In this document: in pieces, positions 27,862-37,473 of the stretch
How the letters are laid out: each line of letters starts with the position of its first letter
Position numbering within the stretch: position 1 is the first letter of the stretch
Assembly: GCA_947623585.1 (NCBI GenBank)
Contig: CANQHA010000008.1
Span: forward strand, 1 to 64,000
Source: an uncultured Clostridia bacterium
Lineage (GTDB): Bacteria; Bacillota; Clostridia; Oscillospirales; Ruminococcaceae
Direction of reading: 5' to 3'
DNA: 64,000 bases
The notes under the pieces: model-generated
What the model was told of the DNA's origin: nothing
What the model saw: the letters and a program-made list of their open reading frames with translations, nothing else
Database searches by the model: none
Made by a program: the position numbers and the translations under genes

Positions 27862-28038
27862 TCACATGAACATTCCGCCGAGAATGTCCATCATCGAGCC
27901 GACCGAGCGCACCGCTTTCATTGTGTTTGACTTGAAGCGGCGCTTTTCGCTGCCGGTGGCGTTGGTGACGGCATATGTTATCACTCCGACGGTCATTCCG
28001 ACAGCTACGCCCTTGCAGATAGAGGAAACGTTGATCAT
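27862..28038 (-). CDS. Small Gly/Met-rich hypothetical protein
   Basis: 58 aa. A weakly hydrophobic N-terminal half (VAVGMTVGVITYAVTNATG), then a basic stretch (SEKRRFKS) and a Met/Gly-rich end (MMDILGGMFM). This is the layout of small YtxH-like membrane-associated proteins, but I do not recognise a family. The ATG follows AGGG by eight bases; a GTG seven codons upstream overlaps the ribosome site. It is convergent with the DUF624 gene. Confidence 0.5.
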   Translation of the reverse strand: MINVSSICKGVAVGMTVGVITYAVTNATGSEKRRFKSNTMKAVRSVGSMMDILGGMFM

Positions 28039-28156
28039 TTTAAAAACCCTGCCTTTCACAAATTTGTGTTTTTATTCTGCACGGTTTTTCCGAAAATAAT
28101 CCCCGAAAACTCAGGGATTTTTGAGGGAAGAATTGGAAATTAAAAGGAGCGATTTT

Positions 28157-29017
28157 ATGTCAGAGCTTAAAAGAGTCGCCGCGATACACGATCTTTCCGG
28201 CGTCGGAAGATGTTCTCTTTCGGTGATTTTTCCGACGCTTTCGGCCTTGGGGATACAGGTCTGCGCAGTTCCCACCGCGCTTTTGTCAACCCACACGAGC
28301 GGCTTCGGCGACGTTGTTTTGGAGGACATGACCGAGTACATTCCCAAGGCGCTTGCGCACTATATTTCCTCGGGAATAGATTTCGACTGCATATATTCCG
28401 GCTTTTTGGCCTCGGAAATTCAGGTCACGCACTGCCTCGAGTTCATGGAGAGCTTCAAAAACGCGCTTAGGGTGGTCGATCCGGTTATGGGCGACGGCGG
28501 AAAGAAATACCGCACCTACAACGACGATCTTTGCCGAAGAATGGGCGAGCTCGTCGCCGCGGCGGACATCATCACCCCGAACCTCACCGAGGCTTCGATC
28601 CTTTTGGGAACGGAATATCCGACCGCGCCGATGCAGGCCTCCGAGCTTAAAAAGGCGCTCGTCAAGCTGTCGTCAAAGGGGCCCGAAACGGTGGTCATAA
28701 CCGGCGTTGAGATGGCCGACGGCGAAATTTGCAACGTCGGCTTTGACAGCGAACACAACGCTTTCTGGCGGGTGCCTTATGAGATGATACCGCGAAATTA
28801 CCCCGGGACAGGCGACATTTTTGCGAGCATTCTCACCGGCGGCATACTCCTCGGAGACAGCCTGCCCATCGCAATGAGCCGCGCCACGGCTTTCTGCGAA
28901 TATGCGATAAAAACCACCTTCGGCTACGGCGCCCCCGCCCGTGAAGGCGTCATGCTCGAAAAGTGCCTTCCCATGCTCGCCGAAAAGCGCAGCTTCACCG
29001 ATTATCGCCCGCTTTGA
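28157..29017 (+). CDS. pdxY: Pyridoxamine/pyridoxal kinase
   Basis: 286 aa of the ribokinase-like PdxY/PdxK type. N-terminal VAAIHDLSGVGRCSL, substrate and nucleotide segments VVDPVMGDGGK and ITGVE, and the anion hole with catalytic Asp in YPGTGDIFAS. Makes PLP or PMP from salvaged vitamers, which the many PLP enzymes here (LysA, DapL, IlvE) need. The start is set by AAAAGGAG; an in-frame reading begins 36 nt earlier without a ribosome site. Confidence 0.9.
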   Translation: MSELKRVAAIHDLSGVGRCSLSVIFPTLSALGIQVCAVPTALLSTHTSGFGDVVLEDMTEYIPKALAHYISSGIDFDCIYSGFLASEIQVTHCLEFMESFKNALRVVDPVMGDGGKKYRTYNDDLCRRMGELVAAADIITPNLTEASILLGTEYPTAPMQASELKKALVKLSSKGPETVVITGVEMADGEICNVGFDSEHNAFWRVPYEMIPRNYPGTGDIFASILTGGILLGDSLPIAMSRATAFCEYAIKTTFGYGAPAREGVMLEKCLPMLAEKRSFTDYRPL

Positions 29018-29107
29018 CCCCGCCGCGCCACCGCCTCCGCACAGTCCGCTCCGCGGACGCGCTTCGCCGACGGCGCGCCTCACTTTCCCCCGAAAGGAGC
29101 CTTTTCA

Positions 29108-29605
29108 TTGACGCTTAATATCGTTCTTGTCGAGCCGCAGATCCCGCAGAACACCGGAAACATCTCGCGCACCTGCGCTGTGACCGGCGCGCGGCTCCAC
29201 CTTGTAAAGCCGATGGGCTTTGAGGTTACAGATAAAAACCTCAAAAGAGCCGGTCTCGATTACTGGGACAAGCTGGACGTGACCTATTACGATTCGCTCG
29301 CCGATTTTTTTGAGAAGACCGCTGGCGGCAAGTATTTTTACTTTACAACCAAGGGCAGAAACCTCTATACCGAGGCGAGCTACCCCGACGGGTGCTATAT
29401 CCTTTTCGGCAGAGAGGACGCGGGGCTTCCCGAGGAGCTTTTGCACAAAAACCCCGAAAGCTGCCTGCGCCTGCCTATGCGCCCGACCTTAAGGAGCCTG
29501 AATCTTTCAAACAGCGTCGCCATAGCGGTCTACGAGGTGTTAAGACAGTGGGATTTTCCCGACCTCGAGCGCGAGGGCAGGCTTACGAAATTCGAGTGGG
29601 AGTGA
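29108..29605 (+). CDS. trmL: tRNA (cytidine/uridine-2'-O-)-methyltransferase TrmL
   Basis: 165 aa SPOUT methyltransferase. Starts TLNIVLVEPQIPQNTGNISRTC, and the trefoil-knot motifs LFGREDAGLP and RSLNLSNSVAIAVYE bind S-adenosylmethionine. Methylates the wobble nucleotide (position 34) of certain leucine tRNAs. The start is TTG, seven bases after AAAGGAG; there is no better in-frame start. The 90 nt upstream are GC-rich without a clear promoter. Confidence 0.93.
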   Translation: MTLNIVLVEPQIPQNTGNISRTCAVTGARLHLVKPMGFEVTDKNLKRAGLDYWDKLDVTYYDSLADFFEKTAGGKYFYFTTKGRNLYTEASYPDGCYILFGREDAGLPEELLHKNPESCLRLPMRPTLRSLNLSNSVAIAVYEVLRQWDFPDLEREGRLTKFEWE

Positions 29606-29609
29606 TCTT

Positions 29610-30098
29610 ATGGCGAGAATAATCATAACCTGCGGAAAACTTTGCTCGGGAAAGACGACCTATTCAAAAAGGCTGGCGGGCGAGCTTCCGGCGGTTCATT
29701 TTTCGGTGGACGAGCTGACGCTTTTGCTGCTCGGACCATACCCGGGCGACGTTTTGGACGAATATGTTGAAAAGTTAGAGGCTTATTTCTTTGAAAAGTC
29801 GATAGAGCTTGCAAAAAGCGGCATAAGCTCGGTAATAGACATCGGGCTTTGGACAAAAGCCGAGCGCGAAGCCGTCAGAAAATTTTACCGCGATAGGGGA
29901 GCCGACTGCGAGCTTCACTATATAAAGGTCTCCGACGGCGAGTGGAGGCGCAGAATCGACAAGCGCAACCGCGACGTCGAGGCAGGCTTCACACAGGCAT
30001 ATTATGTCGATGAAAACCTTTTAAAAAAGTTCGAGAGCTTCTTTGAGGAGCCGTCGCCCGAAGAGGTTGACGAGATTGTGGATTCAACGGAGACATAA
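29610..30098 (+). CDS. P-loop kinase of the zeta-toxin/adenylate-kinase-like type
   Basis: 162 aa. Walker A GKLCSGKTT at 9-17, a Walker B-like VIDIGL (about 73-78), and a lid-like Arg-rich segment (WRRRIDKRNRDVE). These small AAA-type phosphotransferases act on nucleotides, sugars or antibiotics; the substrate here is unknown. It starts four bases after trmL ends and is probably co-transcribed with it and with the next gene. Confidence 0.65.
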   Translation: MARIIITCGKLCSGKTTYSKRLAGELPAVHFSVDELTLLLLGPYPGDVLDEYVEKLEAYFFEKSIELAKSGISSVIDIGLWTKAEREAVRKFYRDRGADCELHYIKVSDGEWRRRIDKRNRDVEAGFTQAYYVDENLLKKFESFFEEPSPEEVDEIVDSTET

Positions 30099-30100
30099 AA

Positions 30101-30610
30101 ATGATATTATGGATAAACGGACCCTATGGGGTCGGAAAAAGTACGCTTGCCGAGCAACTTCATCAAATGAGGTTGCACAGTTTTATTTTTGATGCCGAAG
30201 AGGTCGGCAATGCGGTAAGAGAGAATATGCCGCCGGATATGTTCAACGGCTATATTTTTGAAGGTTATGAGCTTTGGTTTGAATTCTGCACCATGCTTCT
30301 TGAAAAAATATCTCAAGGTTTTGACGGCGATATATTCGTACCGATGACTCTTGTGCATCCGGATTCCTTTGAAAAGATAGCAGAGCCGCTGATGAAAAAT
30401 GGGATAGAGGTTCGGCATATTCTTTTGGAATCAGACTATAAAACTGTTCATGACAGAATTATTGAAAGAGGCGAGGAAGAAGGCTGTTGGTGCATGGAGA
30501 ACATTAAACTCTGCCTTGAAAATCAGAGGAATTTTAGGAACGTAATCAGGCTCAAATCCCTCGGGGCAACTGTCCTTGAACTTGCGAATGAGGTTTTGCG
30601 GCGGATTTGA
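30101..30610 (+). CDS. TmrB-like P-loop protein
   Basis: 169 aa. Begins MILWINGPYGVGKSTLA, with VPMTLVHPDSF in the middle, the same layout as Bacillus TmrB (MIIWINGAFGSGKT, VPMTIVHPEYF), which confers tunicamycin resistance by an ATP-binding, membrane-linked mechanism. Base use is visibly more A+T-rich than neighbouring genes, suggesting later acquisition. It is 2 nt behind the preceding P-loop gene. Resistance is not implied by similarity alone. Confidence 0.65.
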   Translation: MILWINGPYGVGKSTLAEQLHQMRLHSFIFDAEEVGNAVRENMPPDMFNGYIFEGYELWFEFCTMLLEKISQGFDGDIFVPMTLVHPDSFEKIAEPLMKNGIEVRHILLESDYKTVHDRIIERGEEEGCWCMENIKLCLENQRNFRNVIRLKSLGATVLELANEVLRRI

Positions 30611-30630
30611 GGAAAATTTTTCTCAAACTA

Positions 30631-30659
30631 TTGCTATTTTGCGGATAATTTAGTATAAT
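30631..30659 (+). promoter_or_regulatory. Promoter of the pgk cluster
   Basis: TTGCTA, 17-nt spacer, TATAAT, followed by AAAAGGAGA before pgk. Confidence 0.75.
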
Positions 30660-30709
30660 ATATCCGTCAGGTTACAAGACGCATTTTTTTGAAAAGGAGA
30701 TAAATCATT

Positions 30710-31930
30710 ATGGCAGGATTAAACAAAGTATCGGTAGACGACCTTTCGGTCAAGGGCAAAAAGGTTCTGGTACGCGTTGACTTCAACGTTCCGCTCAAGG
30801 ACGGAGTCATCACCAACGACAACAGGATCACCGCCGCGCTTCCGACCATCAACAAGCTGGTCGCCGACGGAGCAAAGGTCGTTTTGTGCTCCCACCTCGG
30901 CAAGCCCAAGAACGGCCCCGAGGACAAATTCTCTCTCGCGCCCGCAGCTCAGAGGCTTGCGCAGCTTGTGAAGACTAACGTTATCTTCGCAAAGGACGAC
31001 GAGGTCGTCGGCGAGAACGCAAAGAAGGTTGTCGCCGAAATGAAAGAGGGCGAGATAGTCGTTTTGGAGAACACCCGCTTCAGAGGCAACGACGAGACCA
31101 AGAACGGCGAAAACCTCTCGAAAGAGCTTGCCGACCTTGTCGATAATCAGGTCTTTGTTATGGACGCTTTCGGCTCGGCGCACCGCGCGCACGCTTCGAC
31201 CGTCGGCGTCACCAAGTATGTAAAAGAGACTGCGGTCGGATATCTCATGCAGAAAGAGATCGCATATCTCGGCAACGCGGTCGAGAACCCGGTAAGACCG
31301 TTTGTCGCCGTTTTGGGCGGAGCAAAGGTCGCAGACAAGCTGAACGTCATCTCGAACCTGCTCGAAAAGTGCGACACGCTTATCATCGGCGGCGGCATGG
31401 CATATACCTTCCTCAAGGCAAAGGGCTGCGAGATCGGAAAATCTTTGGTTGACGACGAGAAGCTCGATTATTGCCGCGAGATGCTCAAAAAGGCAGACGA
31501 TCTCGGCAAAAAGCTGCTTCTGCCCGTCGATACCGTCGTAGCCGATTCCTTCCCCGACCCGATCGACGCTCCTATCGCTATCGCCACCGTTCCGGCCGAC
31601 GCTATTCCCGCCGACAAGATGGGTCTTGATATCGGCGCAAAGACCATTGAGCTTTTCTGCGCCGAGGTCTCAAAGGCAAAGACCGTTGTTTGGAACGGAC
31701 CTATGGGCGTTTTTGAGAACCCCGTTCTCAACAAGGGCACCCTTGAAGTCGCAAAGGCCATGGCCGAGACCGACGCTACCACCGTCATCGGCGGAGGAGA
31801 TTCCGCAGCGGCCGTCATCAACCTCGGCTTTGCCGACAAGATGACCCACATCTCTACCGGCGGCGGAGCTTCCCTTGAATATTTAGAGGGCAAGGGACTT
31901 CCCGGCGTTGACGCCATTGCCGACAAGTAA
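30710..31930 (+). CDS. pgk: Phosphoglycerate kinase
   Basis: 406 aa, full length. [12 protein letters not shown], the HLGKPK loop and the C-terminal GGGDSAAA nucleotide motif are all present. Interconverts 1,3-bisphosphoglycerate and 3-phosphoglycerate with ATP formation. First gene of a glycolytic cluster; gap (GAPDH) is not adjacent. Strong ribosome site. Confidence 0.98.
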   Translation: MAGLNKVSVDDLSVKGKKVLVRVDFNVPLKDGVITNDNRITAALPTINKLVADGAKVVLCSHLGKPKNGPEDKFSLAPAAQRLAQLVKTNVIFAKDDEVVGENAKKVVAEMKEGEIVVLENTRFRGNDETKNGENLSKELADLVDNQVFVMDAFGSAHRAHASTVGVTKYVKETAVGYLMQKEIAYLGNAVENPVRPFVAVLGGAKVADKLNVISNLLEKCDTLIIGGGMAYTFLKAKGCEIGKSLVDDEKLDYCREMLKKADDLGKKLLLPVDTVVADSFPDPIDAPIAIATVPADAIPADKMGLDIGAKTIELFCAEVSKAKTVVWNGPMGVFENPVLNKGTLEVAKAMAETDATTVIGGGDSAAAVINLGFADKMTHISTGGGASLEYLEGKGLPGVDAIADK

Positions 31931-31995
31931 CCGACTTACTGAGCAGGCAGGGCGGCGAGCTCTGTCTGCTCTTAATTTGAAAGAGGTCTGATATT

Positions 31996-32160
31996 ATGTT
32001 GAAAAAACTTGAAGCGGTCAGACGGAGCGCCGACGGCAAAATCCTGTTTTATTTACTTTTGGGGGCGATTGTCGGAATGACCGTGGGGCTTCTGTTTTCG
32101 CCGAAGTATATGGGATGCTTTAACGGATGCGGCAATACCGTACCCGGTGACAATAACTGA
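31996..32160 (+). CDS. Small single-pass membrane protein, 54 aa
   Basis: Starts MLKKLEAVRR, one hydrophobic helix (about 16-35, ILFYLLLGAIVGMTVGLLF) and a short tail with two cysteines (Cys41, Cys45) and CGNTVPGDNN. A GAAAGAGG ribosome site lies about nine bases upstream, codon use is like its neighbours, and it fits neatly between pgk and tpiA with 65 nt and 14 nt gaps. It is therefore probably real and co-transcribed. I do not recognise a family. Confidence 0.6.
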   Translation: MLKKLEAVRRSADGKILFYLLLGAIVGMTVGLLFSPKYMGCFNGCGNTVPGDNN

Positions 32161-32174
32161 TATAGGAGATTTAT

Positions 32175-32942
32175 ATGAACAAGAATCTTAGAAAAGCCGT
32201 TATAGCCGGCAACTGGAAGATGAACAAGACCCGCCCCGAGGCGAAAGAGCTTATCGAAGCTATCAAGCCGCTTGCCGCGAACGCGGGGTGCGAGGTCATC
32301 GTCTGCGTGCCGTTTACCAACCTTGAAACCGCCGTTTCGGCGACCAAGGGCACAAATATTCATGTCGGAGCACAGAACTGCCACTTTGAAAAGTCGGGAG
32401 CCTTTACAGGCGAGATCTCGGCCGATATGCTTGCCGAGCTGGGCGTCGAATATGTTGTTTTGGGCCACAGCGAGCGCAGGCAGTATTTTGCCGAGACCGA
32501 CGAGACCGTGAACAAGCGCCTCAAAGCCGCACTCGAAGCGGGTTTAAAGCCGATAGTATGCGTCGGCGAGCTTTTGTGGGAGCGCGAATGCGGCATCACA
32601 GAGGAGGTTTTGGGCAAGCAGTGCAAGCTGGACTTCTACGGGATATCCGCCGAGGATATGAAAAAGACCGTGATCGCATATGAGCCGGTCTGGGCGATAG
32701 GCACCGGAAAGACCGCGACTGCGGATCAGGCCGAGGAAGCCTGCAAATACATTCGCGGCGTCATCGCGAAGATATTCGGCGAGAGCGTTGCGAACGCGGT
32801 GACGGTCCAATACGGCGGCTCGATGAACGCCAAAAACTGCGCCGAGCTTCTCTCGAAAGAGGACGTTGACGGCGGGCTAATCGGCGGAGCTTCTCTCAAA
32901 GCCCCCGATTTTGGCGAGATCATCTCGGCGGCTTCCGTCTGA
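32175..32942 (+). CDS. tpiA: Triosephosphate isomerase
   Basis: 255 aa. NWKMNK near the N terminus, catalytic His in VLGHSERR, catalytic Glu in AYEPVWAIGTGKTA, and the GGASL phosphate loop at the end. Interconverts DHAP and glyceraldehyde 3-phosphate. It lies 14 nt after the small membrane protein gene. Confidence 0.98.
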   Translation: MNKNLRKAVIAGNWKMNKTRPEAKELIEAIKPLAANAGCEVIVCVPFTNLETAVSATKGTNIHVGAQNCHFEKSGAFTGEISADMLAELGVEYVVLGHSERRQYFAETDETVNKRLKAALEAGLKPIVCVGELLWERECGITEEVLGKQCKLDFYGISAEDMKKTVIAYEPVWAIGTGKTATADQAEEACKYIRGVIAKIFGESVANAVTVQYGGSMNAKNCAELLSKEDVDGGLIGGASLKAPDFGEIISAASV

Positions 32943-33054
32943 TGTAAAGCAAATCGGCTTTACGGCATCGGCTGCGCCCTGCTTTTACGCGGGCTTAAGG
33001 CAACACTGCGTGTAAAGCTAAAGACTTTTACACTTGACAAAAAGGAGATAAACG

Positions 33055-34620
33055 ATGAAACCATTAGTTCTGATAGTCATGGACGGCGTGGGGTTCTCAA
33101 AAACCGGGCTCGGCGACGCCGTGACCCTTGCAAACACACCGGTCCTTGACAAACTTCTCAAAGAGCGCCCCAACACCCGCCTCAAAGCTCACGGCGGCGC
33201 GGTGGGGCTTCCGACCGACGACGACATGGGAAACTCCGAGGTCGGGCATAACGCGCTCGGCTGCGGACAGATCTATTCTCAGGGCGCAAAGCTGGTCAAC
33301 GAATCCATCGAGAGCGGAAAGATGTTTGATTCCGACACATGGAAAAACCTCGTCGGAAACTGCCTCTCAAACGGCTCGACGATGCACTTTATCGGGCTTC
33401 TGTCCGACGGCAACGTACACTCGAACATCAGCCACCTCAAGCAGATGATAGTCAGAGCCAAAAACGACGGCGTAAAGCGCGTTCGCTGCCACATTCTTCT
33501 TGACGGCCGCGACGTTCCCGCGACTTCGGCGCTTCAGTATGTTGACGATTTGGAGCAGCTTCTTGCAACGCTGAACGATTCGACCTTTGACGGTGCAATC
33601 GCCTCGGGCGGAGGAAGAATGAAGGTCACAATGGACCGCTATCAGGCCGACTGGAACATGGTCAAGCTCGGATGGGACACCCATGTTCACGGCTTGGGAA
33701 GGCAGTTTGAGACCGCAAAGGACGCGATAGAGACCTATCGCAAGGAGCTTGACGTCATCGATCAGGACCTGCCGGCGTTCGTTATCGCTAAAAACGGCGA
33801 GCCGGTCGGAAAGATCATGGACGGCGACAGCGTTATCCTTTATAACTTCCGCGGCGACCGTGCTATTGAAATTTCAATGGCGTTCGATCAGCCCGATTTC
33901 GACAAGTTCGACAGGGGAGAGGCGCCCAAGGTCATCTATGCCGGAATGCTGCAATATGACGGCGACCTCAAGCTGCCGAAAAATTATCTTGTCGCCCCGC
34001 CCGAGATCAAAAACACTCTTTCCGAGCTTTTGGTCGCTCACGGTCTGAGGCAGTACGCGGTCTCGGAGACGCAGAAATACGGCCACGTCACCTATTTCTG
34101 GAACGGCAACCGCTCGGGAAAATTCTCCGAGGAGCTCGAGACCTATAAAGAGATACCCTCGGATAACGTCAGCTTTGACGAGCGCCCGTGGATGAAGTCG
34201 GCCGAGATCACCGACGACGTTATCGCCGCCCTCGAGAGCGGAAAATACGACTTTATCCGCTGCAATTTCCCTAACGGAGATATGGTCGGTCACACCGGCA
34301 ACCTTGACGCCACGATAACCGGCGTCGAAGCGGTCGATCTCGGTCTCGCGAGAATTTTAAAGGCTGCCGACGCAGTCGGGGCGACCGTTCTTGTGACCGC
34401 CGACCACGGCAACGCGGACGAGATGCTCGAAAAGAACAAAAAGGGCGTGATCCAAGTACGCACCGCGCACTCTCTGAACCCTGTTCCGTTCATCATCTAT
34501 GACAACGACACCGATTACGTCATCAAGCCGGGCGAGTACGGCCTCGCAAACGTCGCGCCGACCGTTGCGAAGATTCTCGGCATCGAGCCCCCGGCTTGCT
34601 GGGAACCGAGCATGATCTGA
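33055..34620 (+). CDS. gpmI: 2,3-bisphosphoglycerate-independent phosphoglycerate mutase
   Basis: 521 aa, alkaline-phosphatase superfamily. VLIVMDGVGF starts the metal site, DDMGNSEVGHN holds the catalytic serine, and later metal ligands appear in FPNGDMVGHTG and TADHGNADEM. Mn-dependent conversion of 3- to 2-phosphoglycerate. Preceded by AAAAAGGAG; last gene of the cluster, ending at a terminator. Confidence 0.97.
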   Translation: MKPLVLIVMDGVGFSKTGLGDAVTLANTPVLDKLLKERPNTRLKAHGGAVGLPTDDDMGNSEVGHNALGCGQIYSQGAKLVNESIESGKMFDSDTWKNLVGNCLSNGSTMHFIGLLSDGNVHSNISHLKQMIVRAKNDGVKRVRCHILLDGRDVPATSALQYVDDLEQLLATLNDSTFDGAIASGGGRMKVTMDRYQADWNMVKLGWDTHVHGLGRQFETAKDAIETYRKELDVIDQDLPAFVIAKNGEPVGKIMDGDSVILYNFRGDRAIEISMAFDQPDFDKFDRGEAPKVIYAGMLQYDGDLKLPKNYLVAPPEIKNTLSELLVAHGLRQYAVSETQKYGHVTYFWNGNRSGKFSEELETYKEIPSDNVSFDERPWMKSAEITDDVIAALESGKYDFIRCNFPNGDMVGHTGNLDATITGVEAVDLGLARILKAADAVGATVLVTADHGNADEMLEKNKKGVIQVRTAHSLNPVPFIIYDNDTDYVIKPGEYGLANVAPTVAKILGIEPPACWEPSMI

Positions 34621-34636
34621 CCTTTCGCGAAATATT

Positions 34637-34664
34637 AAAAAGCAGGCGGATTCGTCTGCTTTTT
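34637..34664 (+). terminator. Terminator after gpmI
   Basis: Stem AAAAAGCAGGCG / CGTCTGCTTTTT with one G-T pair and a TT-rich loop, followed by further T residues. Confidence 0.85.
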
Positions 34665-34724
34665 GCTTTAAAATCGAGGTTTGCGCGTTATCCCTGCCTT
34701 TGCCGCAAGCCGTGCCGAGCGGGG

Positions 34725-34849
34725 AAAAGGTATTCGCAAAATCCCGCCTCGTGGTGGAATTTTAGCGAATGCTATCGCTCATCACCCCACCCCCTCCATG
34801 TTGCCTGCGGGCAGGAAAAATAGTGGAGCCCCCGCCCCTCGAGGGGCGT
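34725..34849. repeat. Dispersed element R3 (left half)
   Basis: AAAAGGTATTC, hairpin ATTCGCAAAATCCCGCC / GGTGGAATTTTAGCGAAT, GCTATCGCTCATCACCCC, then the start of the central CCCCGCCCC/GAGGGGC hairpin. It stops within the central block. The missing right half is probably R4, about 8 kb away. Confidence 0.75.
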
Positions 34850-34896
34850 AGTTCCCCACACTTAAAGACCCGCACCCACGCTTACAGTATTAGAGA

Positions 34897-34929
34897 CCCC
34901 AGTCAATCCATGCACAGGACTGACTGGGG
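34897..34929. terminator. Hairpin downstream of the DUF362 operon
   Basis: CCCCAGTCA / TGACTGGGG with a 15-nt loop, about 80 nt past the minus-strand DUF362 stop; the T tract is better on the plus side. Confidence 0.5.
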
Positions 34930-35010
34930 CTTTCTTGATTATATTACAACATTCACAATCAGCCTCGTTGCCAGCAAAAACGCCATGACAAAGGCAAGAT
35001 AATGTTTTCG

Positions 35011-36423
35011 TTATTTCTTAATACTCACAAGCTCAATCCCTTCGTCTTTTCCGAGATTACGGCTGTACAGCTTTTCCGTAGAGTTGCACCAATGCTCATG
35101 GACACCCAAGTTCGTGACTGTATGCCCCTGACTGTCCGTGTAGATTGTGCCGGACGGCGCGTTCCCGACAAGTCCGGCCTCATGCAGATAATTTTCTACC
35201 GTGGAATCGCCGCGCAGCGCTCCGTTATAATCCGTGACTGTCGGTTCGTTCATCAGAAAGTCTGCGCCAACCGAGTCAATTGCGACCGGGTCCTGAGAGA
35301 CAAACACGCTTGATGTGTAATCCCCGTTAAAGGGTGCCTGCTGCCATCTGGAATTATCCCCGGTGATGGATGCTCCCTCGCTTGGCGCACAGATAAGCGC
35401 GTCCAGCATATAAAGCACCGTCTTGCCGCCGAGGTCGGCGTTTGCCATAAGGTCAACAAGCGGACTGTAAATACCCATTTCGTTTCTTGTGAGCCACTGG
35501 TGAAGGTTTGCACCTTCCGGCGGGCGCATGGTGTTGCCATTGATAAATGAACCGAAGTGATTTTTGCCGCAGAGGGTAATGCCGTAGCTGTGACCTTTGA
35601 GATTGGCAAGGTTGATGACATACGCCGCCTCGGTTACACAGGTTGGAAGATAGTTGACCTTGCCGCTGAATTCATGCGACCAGACAATGGGAGCAGACTC
35701 GTCCGCCACACCGGTATCCCGGTCCACAAAGCGGACGCCTTTCAGTTCTTCCTCGGTACACATCTCTACCATGTAGTCCGGGAACAGCCGAGACACGTCA
35801 TAGACGGTGATGTCCTCCGGTGCGACGCCGGCTTCCTCTACCAGTGATGTGAGCAAGGTTTTCAGCAGAACGGGGTTCGTGTAGCTCATTTTTGTTTCGC
35901 CGGAGGTGTCGTCATCATAGACGGCGGAGCCGTTGATGTTGGCTTTGATAGCTATTTTTTCGCCCGCTTTATACCCGCCGCTTTTGCCATGCGCTGCATT
36001 ATGAGCGGTGAAAAGCGCCGTCCAGCCGTCTCGGGAGGTATCTTTCCCACTGAGCGCGGCGATGGAGTCATTGACCATACTCAAGATGACACTCTCATCG
36101 AAGTGGTCAAGCTCCCACCAGTAGCCGTTTCCGTCCCAGTCCACGCTGTCCGGGTCGTAGGTCCAGACCACACGTCCCGGCATGGCGCCGATGCCTGTGC
36201 CGTAGGGCTCATGCTGTGGATAGACGTTATCATATTCTTTGCTTGGGATAAAACTGTAGGTTGTATTTTCCGTATTCTGTTCCTCCTTTTTACCGGAAGA
36301 AAGTTCCGATGACGGTGAATTTCCCGTCCTTTCCGTATTATTTGAAAATTCCTGATTGCCGCCGCAAGCAGGACAGCAGAAAATCATCGCCAATAAGAGA
36401 ACCACCGAAATCAGCCGTTTCAC
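35011..36423 (-). CDS. DUF362-domain lipoprotein
   Basis: 470 aa. Lipoprotein signal ending in CCPAC-GG, a Ser/Asn/Glu-rich linker (about 22-55), then a DUF362 domain with conserved CGKNHFGSF and a late Asp-rich segment (SQDPVAIDSVGADF). DUF362 proteins are poorly characterised, and some occur with iron-sulfur domains; none is seen here. The second GTG is chosen because GGAGG lies seven bases before it; the first abuts the site. It is the last gene of the island operon, 33 nt after the hydrolase. Confidence 0.82.
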   Translation of the reverse strand: MKRLISVVLLLAMIFCCPACGGNQEFSNNTERTGNSPSSELSSGKKEEQNTENTTYSFIPSKEYDNVYPQHEPYGTGIGAMPGRVVWTYDPDSVDWDGNGYWWELDHFDESVILSMVNDSIAALSGKDTSRDGWTALFTAHNAAHGKSGGYKAGEKIAIKANINGSAVYDDDTSGETKMSYTNPVLLKTLLTSLVEEAGVAPEDITVYDVSRLFPDYMVEMCTEEELKGVRFVDRDTGVADESAPIVWSHEFSGKVNYLPTCVTEAAYVINLANLKGHSYGITLCGKNHFGSFINGNTMRPPEGANLHQWLTRNEMGIYSPLVDLMANADLGGKTVLYMLDALICAPSEGASITGDNSRWQQAPFNGDYTSSVFVSQDPVAIDSVGADFLMNEPTVTDYNGALRGDSTVENYLHEAGLVGNAPSGTIYTDSQGHTVTNLGVHEHWCNSTEKLYSRNLGKDEGIELVSIKK

Positions 36424-36456
36424 CTTCACCCCTCCGTTTCTGTTCGCTTGATATTT

Positions 36457-37455
36457 TTATTTCAAGTATTCCGCGAAAAACTGCGTGAGCTTATCAAACG
36501 GTATTGCATTCTTTCCTCCGCCGTCGTACAGATCGGTGTGGACGGCGTTTGGAATGATAAGCAACTCCTTGTTTTCCGTGTACTTGCTGTCCTTGACCAT
36601 AGCAGCATAAGCGTCCTTGCTGAAATAGCAGGAGTGCGCCTTTTCACCGTGCATAATCAAAACGGCACTGCGGATTTCATTTGAGTATTTGAGAATCGGC
36701 TGATTCATGAAAGATTCACACCCGATCACATTCCAGCCGCCGTTGGAGTTGAGAGATCGCTTGTGGTAGCCGCGCTCGGTTTTGTAGTAATCGTAATAAT
36801 CCTTTACGAAGAACGGCGCGTCCTCCGGCAGCGGATCAACCACACCGCCGCCAAGTGCGTATTCTCCCGCCTTCAAATCCGCAAGCCGCTGAGCGCACAT
36901 GGCCGCTTTTTTCTGATACCGCGCTTCCTCGCTGTCCTCGGCGTCAAAGTAGCCGTTGGCATTTACTCTTGTCATGTCGTACATGGTGGAGGCTACGGTC
37001 GCTTTGACTCTCGTATCCAGCGCCGCCGTGTTCAGCGCCATGCCGCCCCAGCCGCAGATGCCGATAATACCAATTCGGTCAGGATCGACTTTATCGTGCA
37101 GCGACAGAAAATCCACCGCTGCCATAAAGTCCTCAGTGTTGATGTCGGGGGACGCCATGTAACGGACGTTACCGCCGCTCTCGCCGGTGAAGGAGGGGTC
37201 AAAGGCAACCGTCAGGAATCCTCTTTCCGCCATGGTCTGTGCATACAATCCCGCCGCCTGCTCCTTCACCGCTCCGAACGGCCCGCAAACGGCAATCGCA
37301 GGAAGCCTTCCTGCCGCATTTTTCGGCACATACAAATCTGCCGCCAGCGTGATGCCGTAACGGTTCACAAAGGTCACCTTGCTGTGGTCTACCTTCTCGC
37401 TCTTTGGAAAGGTCTTATCCCATTCCGCCGTGAGTTTCAGTTCTTCTTTTTTCAT
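36457..37455 (-). CDS. Alpha/beta hydrolase
   Basis: 332 aa, YcjY/dienelactone-hydrolase-like. The nucleophile elbow reads GICGWGG, with Cys at the nucleophile position instead of Ser. DPSFTGESGG lies in the first half, and a late IPNAVHTDLYD supplies the likely His. No signal peptide. Substrate unknown. AAAGGAC precedes the ATG. Middle gene of a three-gene unit facing lysR. Confidence 0.83.
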   Translation of the reverse strand: MKKEELKLTAEWDKTFPKSEKVDHSKVTFVNRYGITLAADLYVPKNAAGRLPAIAVCGPFGAVKEQAAGLYAQTMAERGFLTVAFDPSFTGESGGNVRYMASPDINTEDFMAAVDFLSLHDKVDPDRIGIIGICGWGGMALNTAALDTRVKATVASTMYDMTRVNANGYFDAEDSEEARYQKKAAMCAQRLADLKAGEYALGGGVVDPLPEDAPFFVKDYYDYYKTERGYHKRSLNSNGGWNVIGCESFMNQPILKYSNEIRSAVLIMHGEKAHSCYFSKDAYAAMVKDSKYTENKELLIIPNAVHTDLYDGGGKNAIPFDKLTQFFAEYLK

Positions 37456-37473
37456 GATGTTTCCGTCCTTTCG

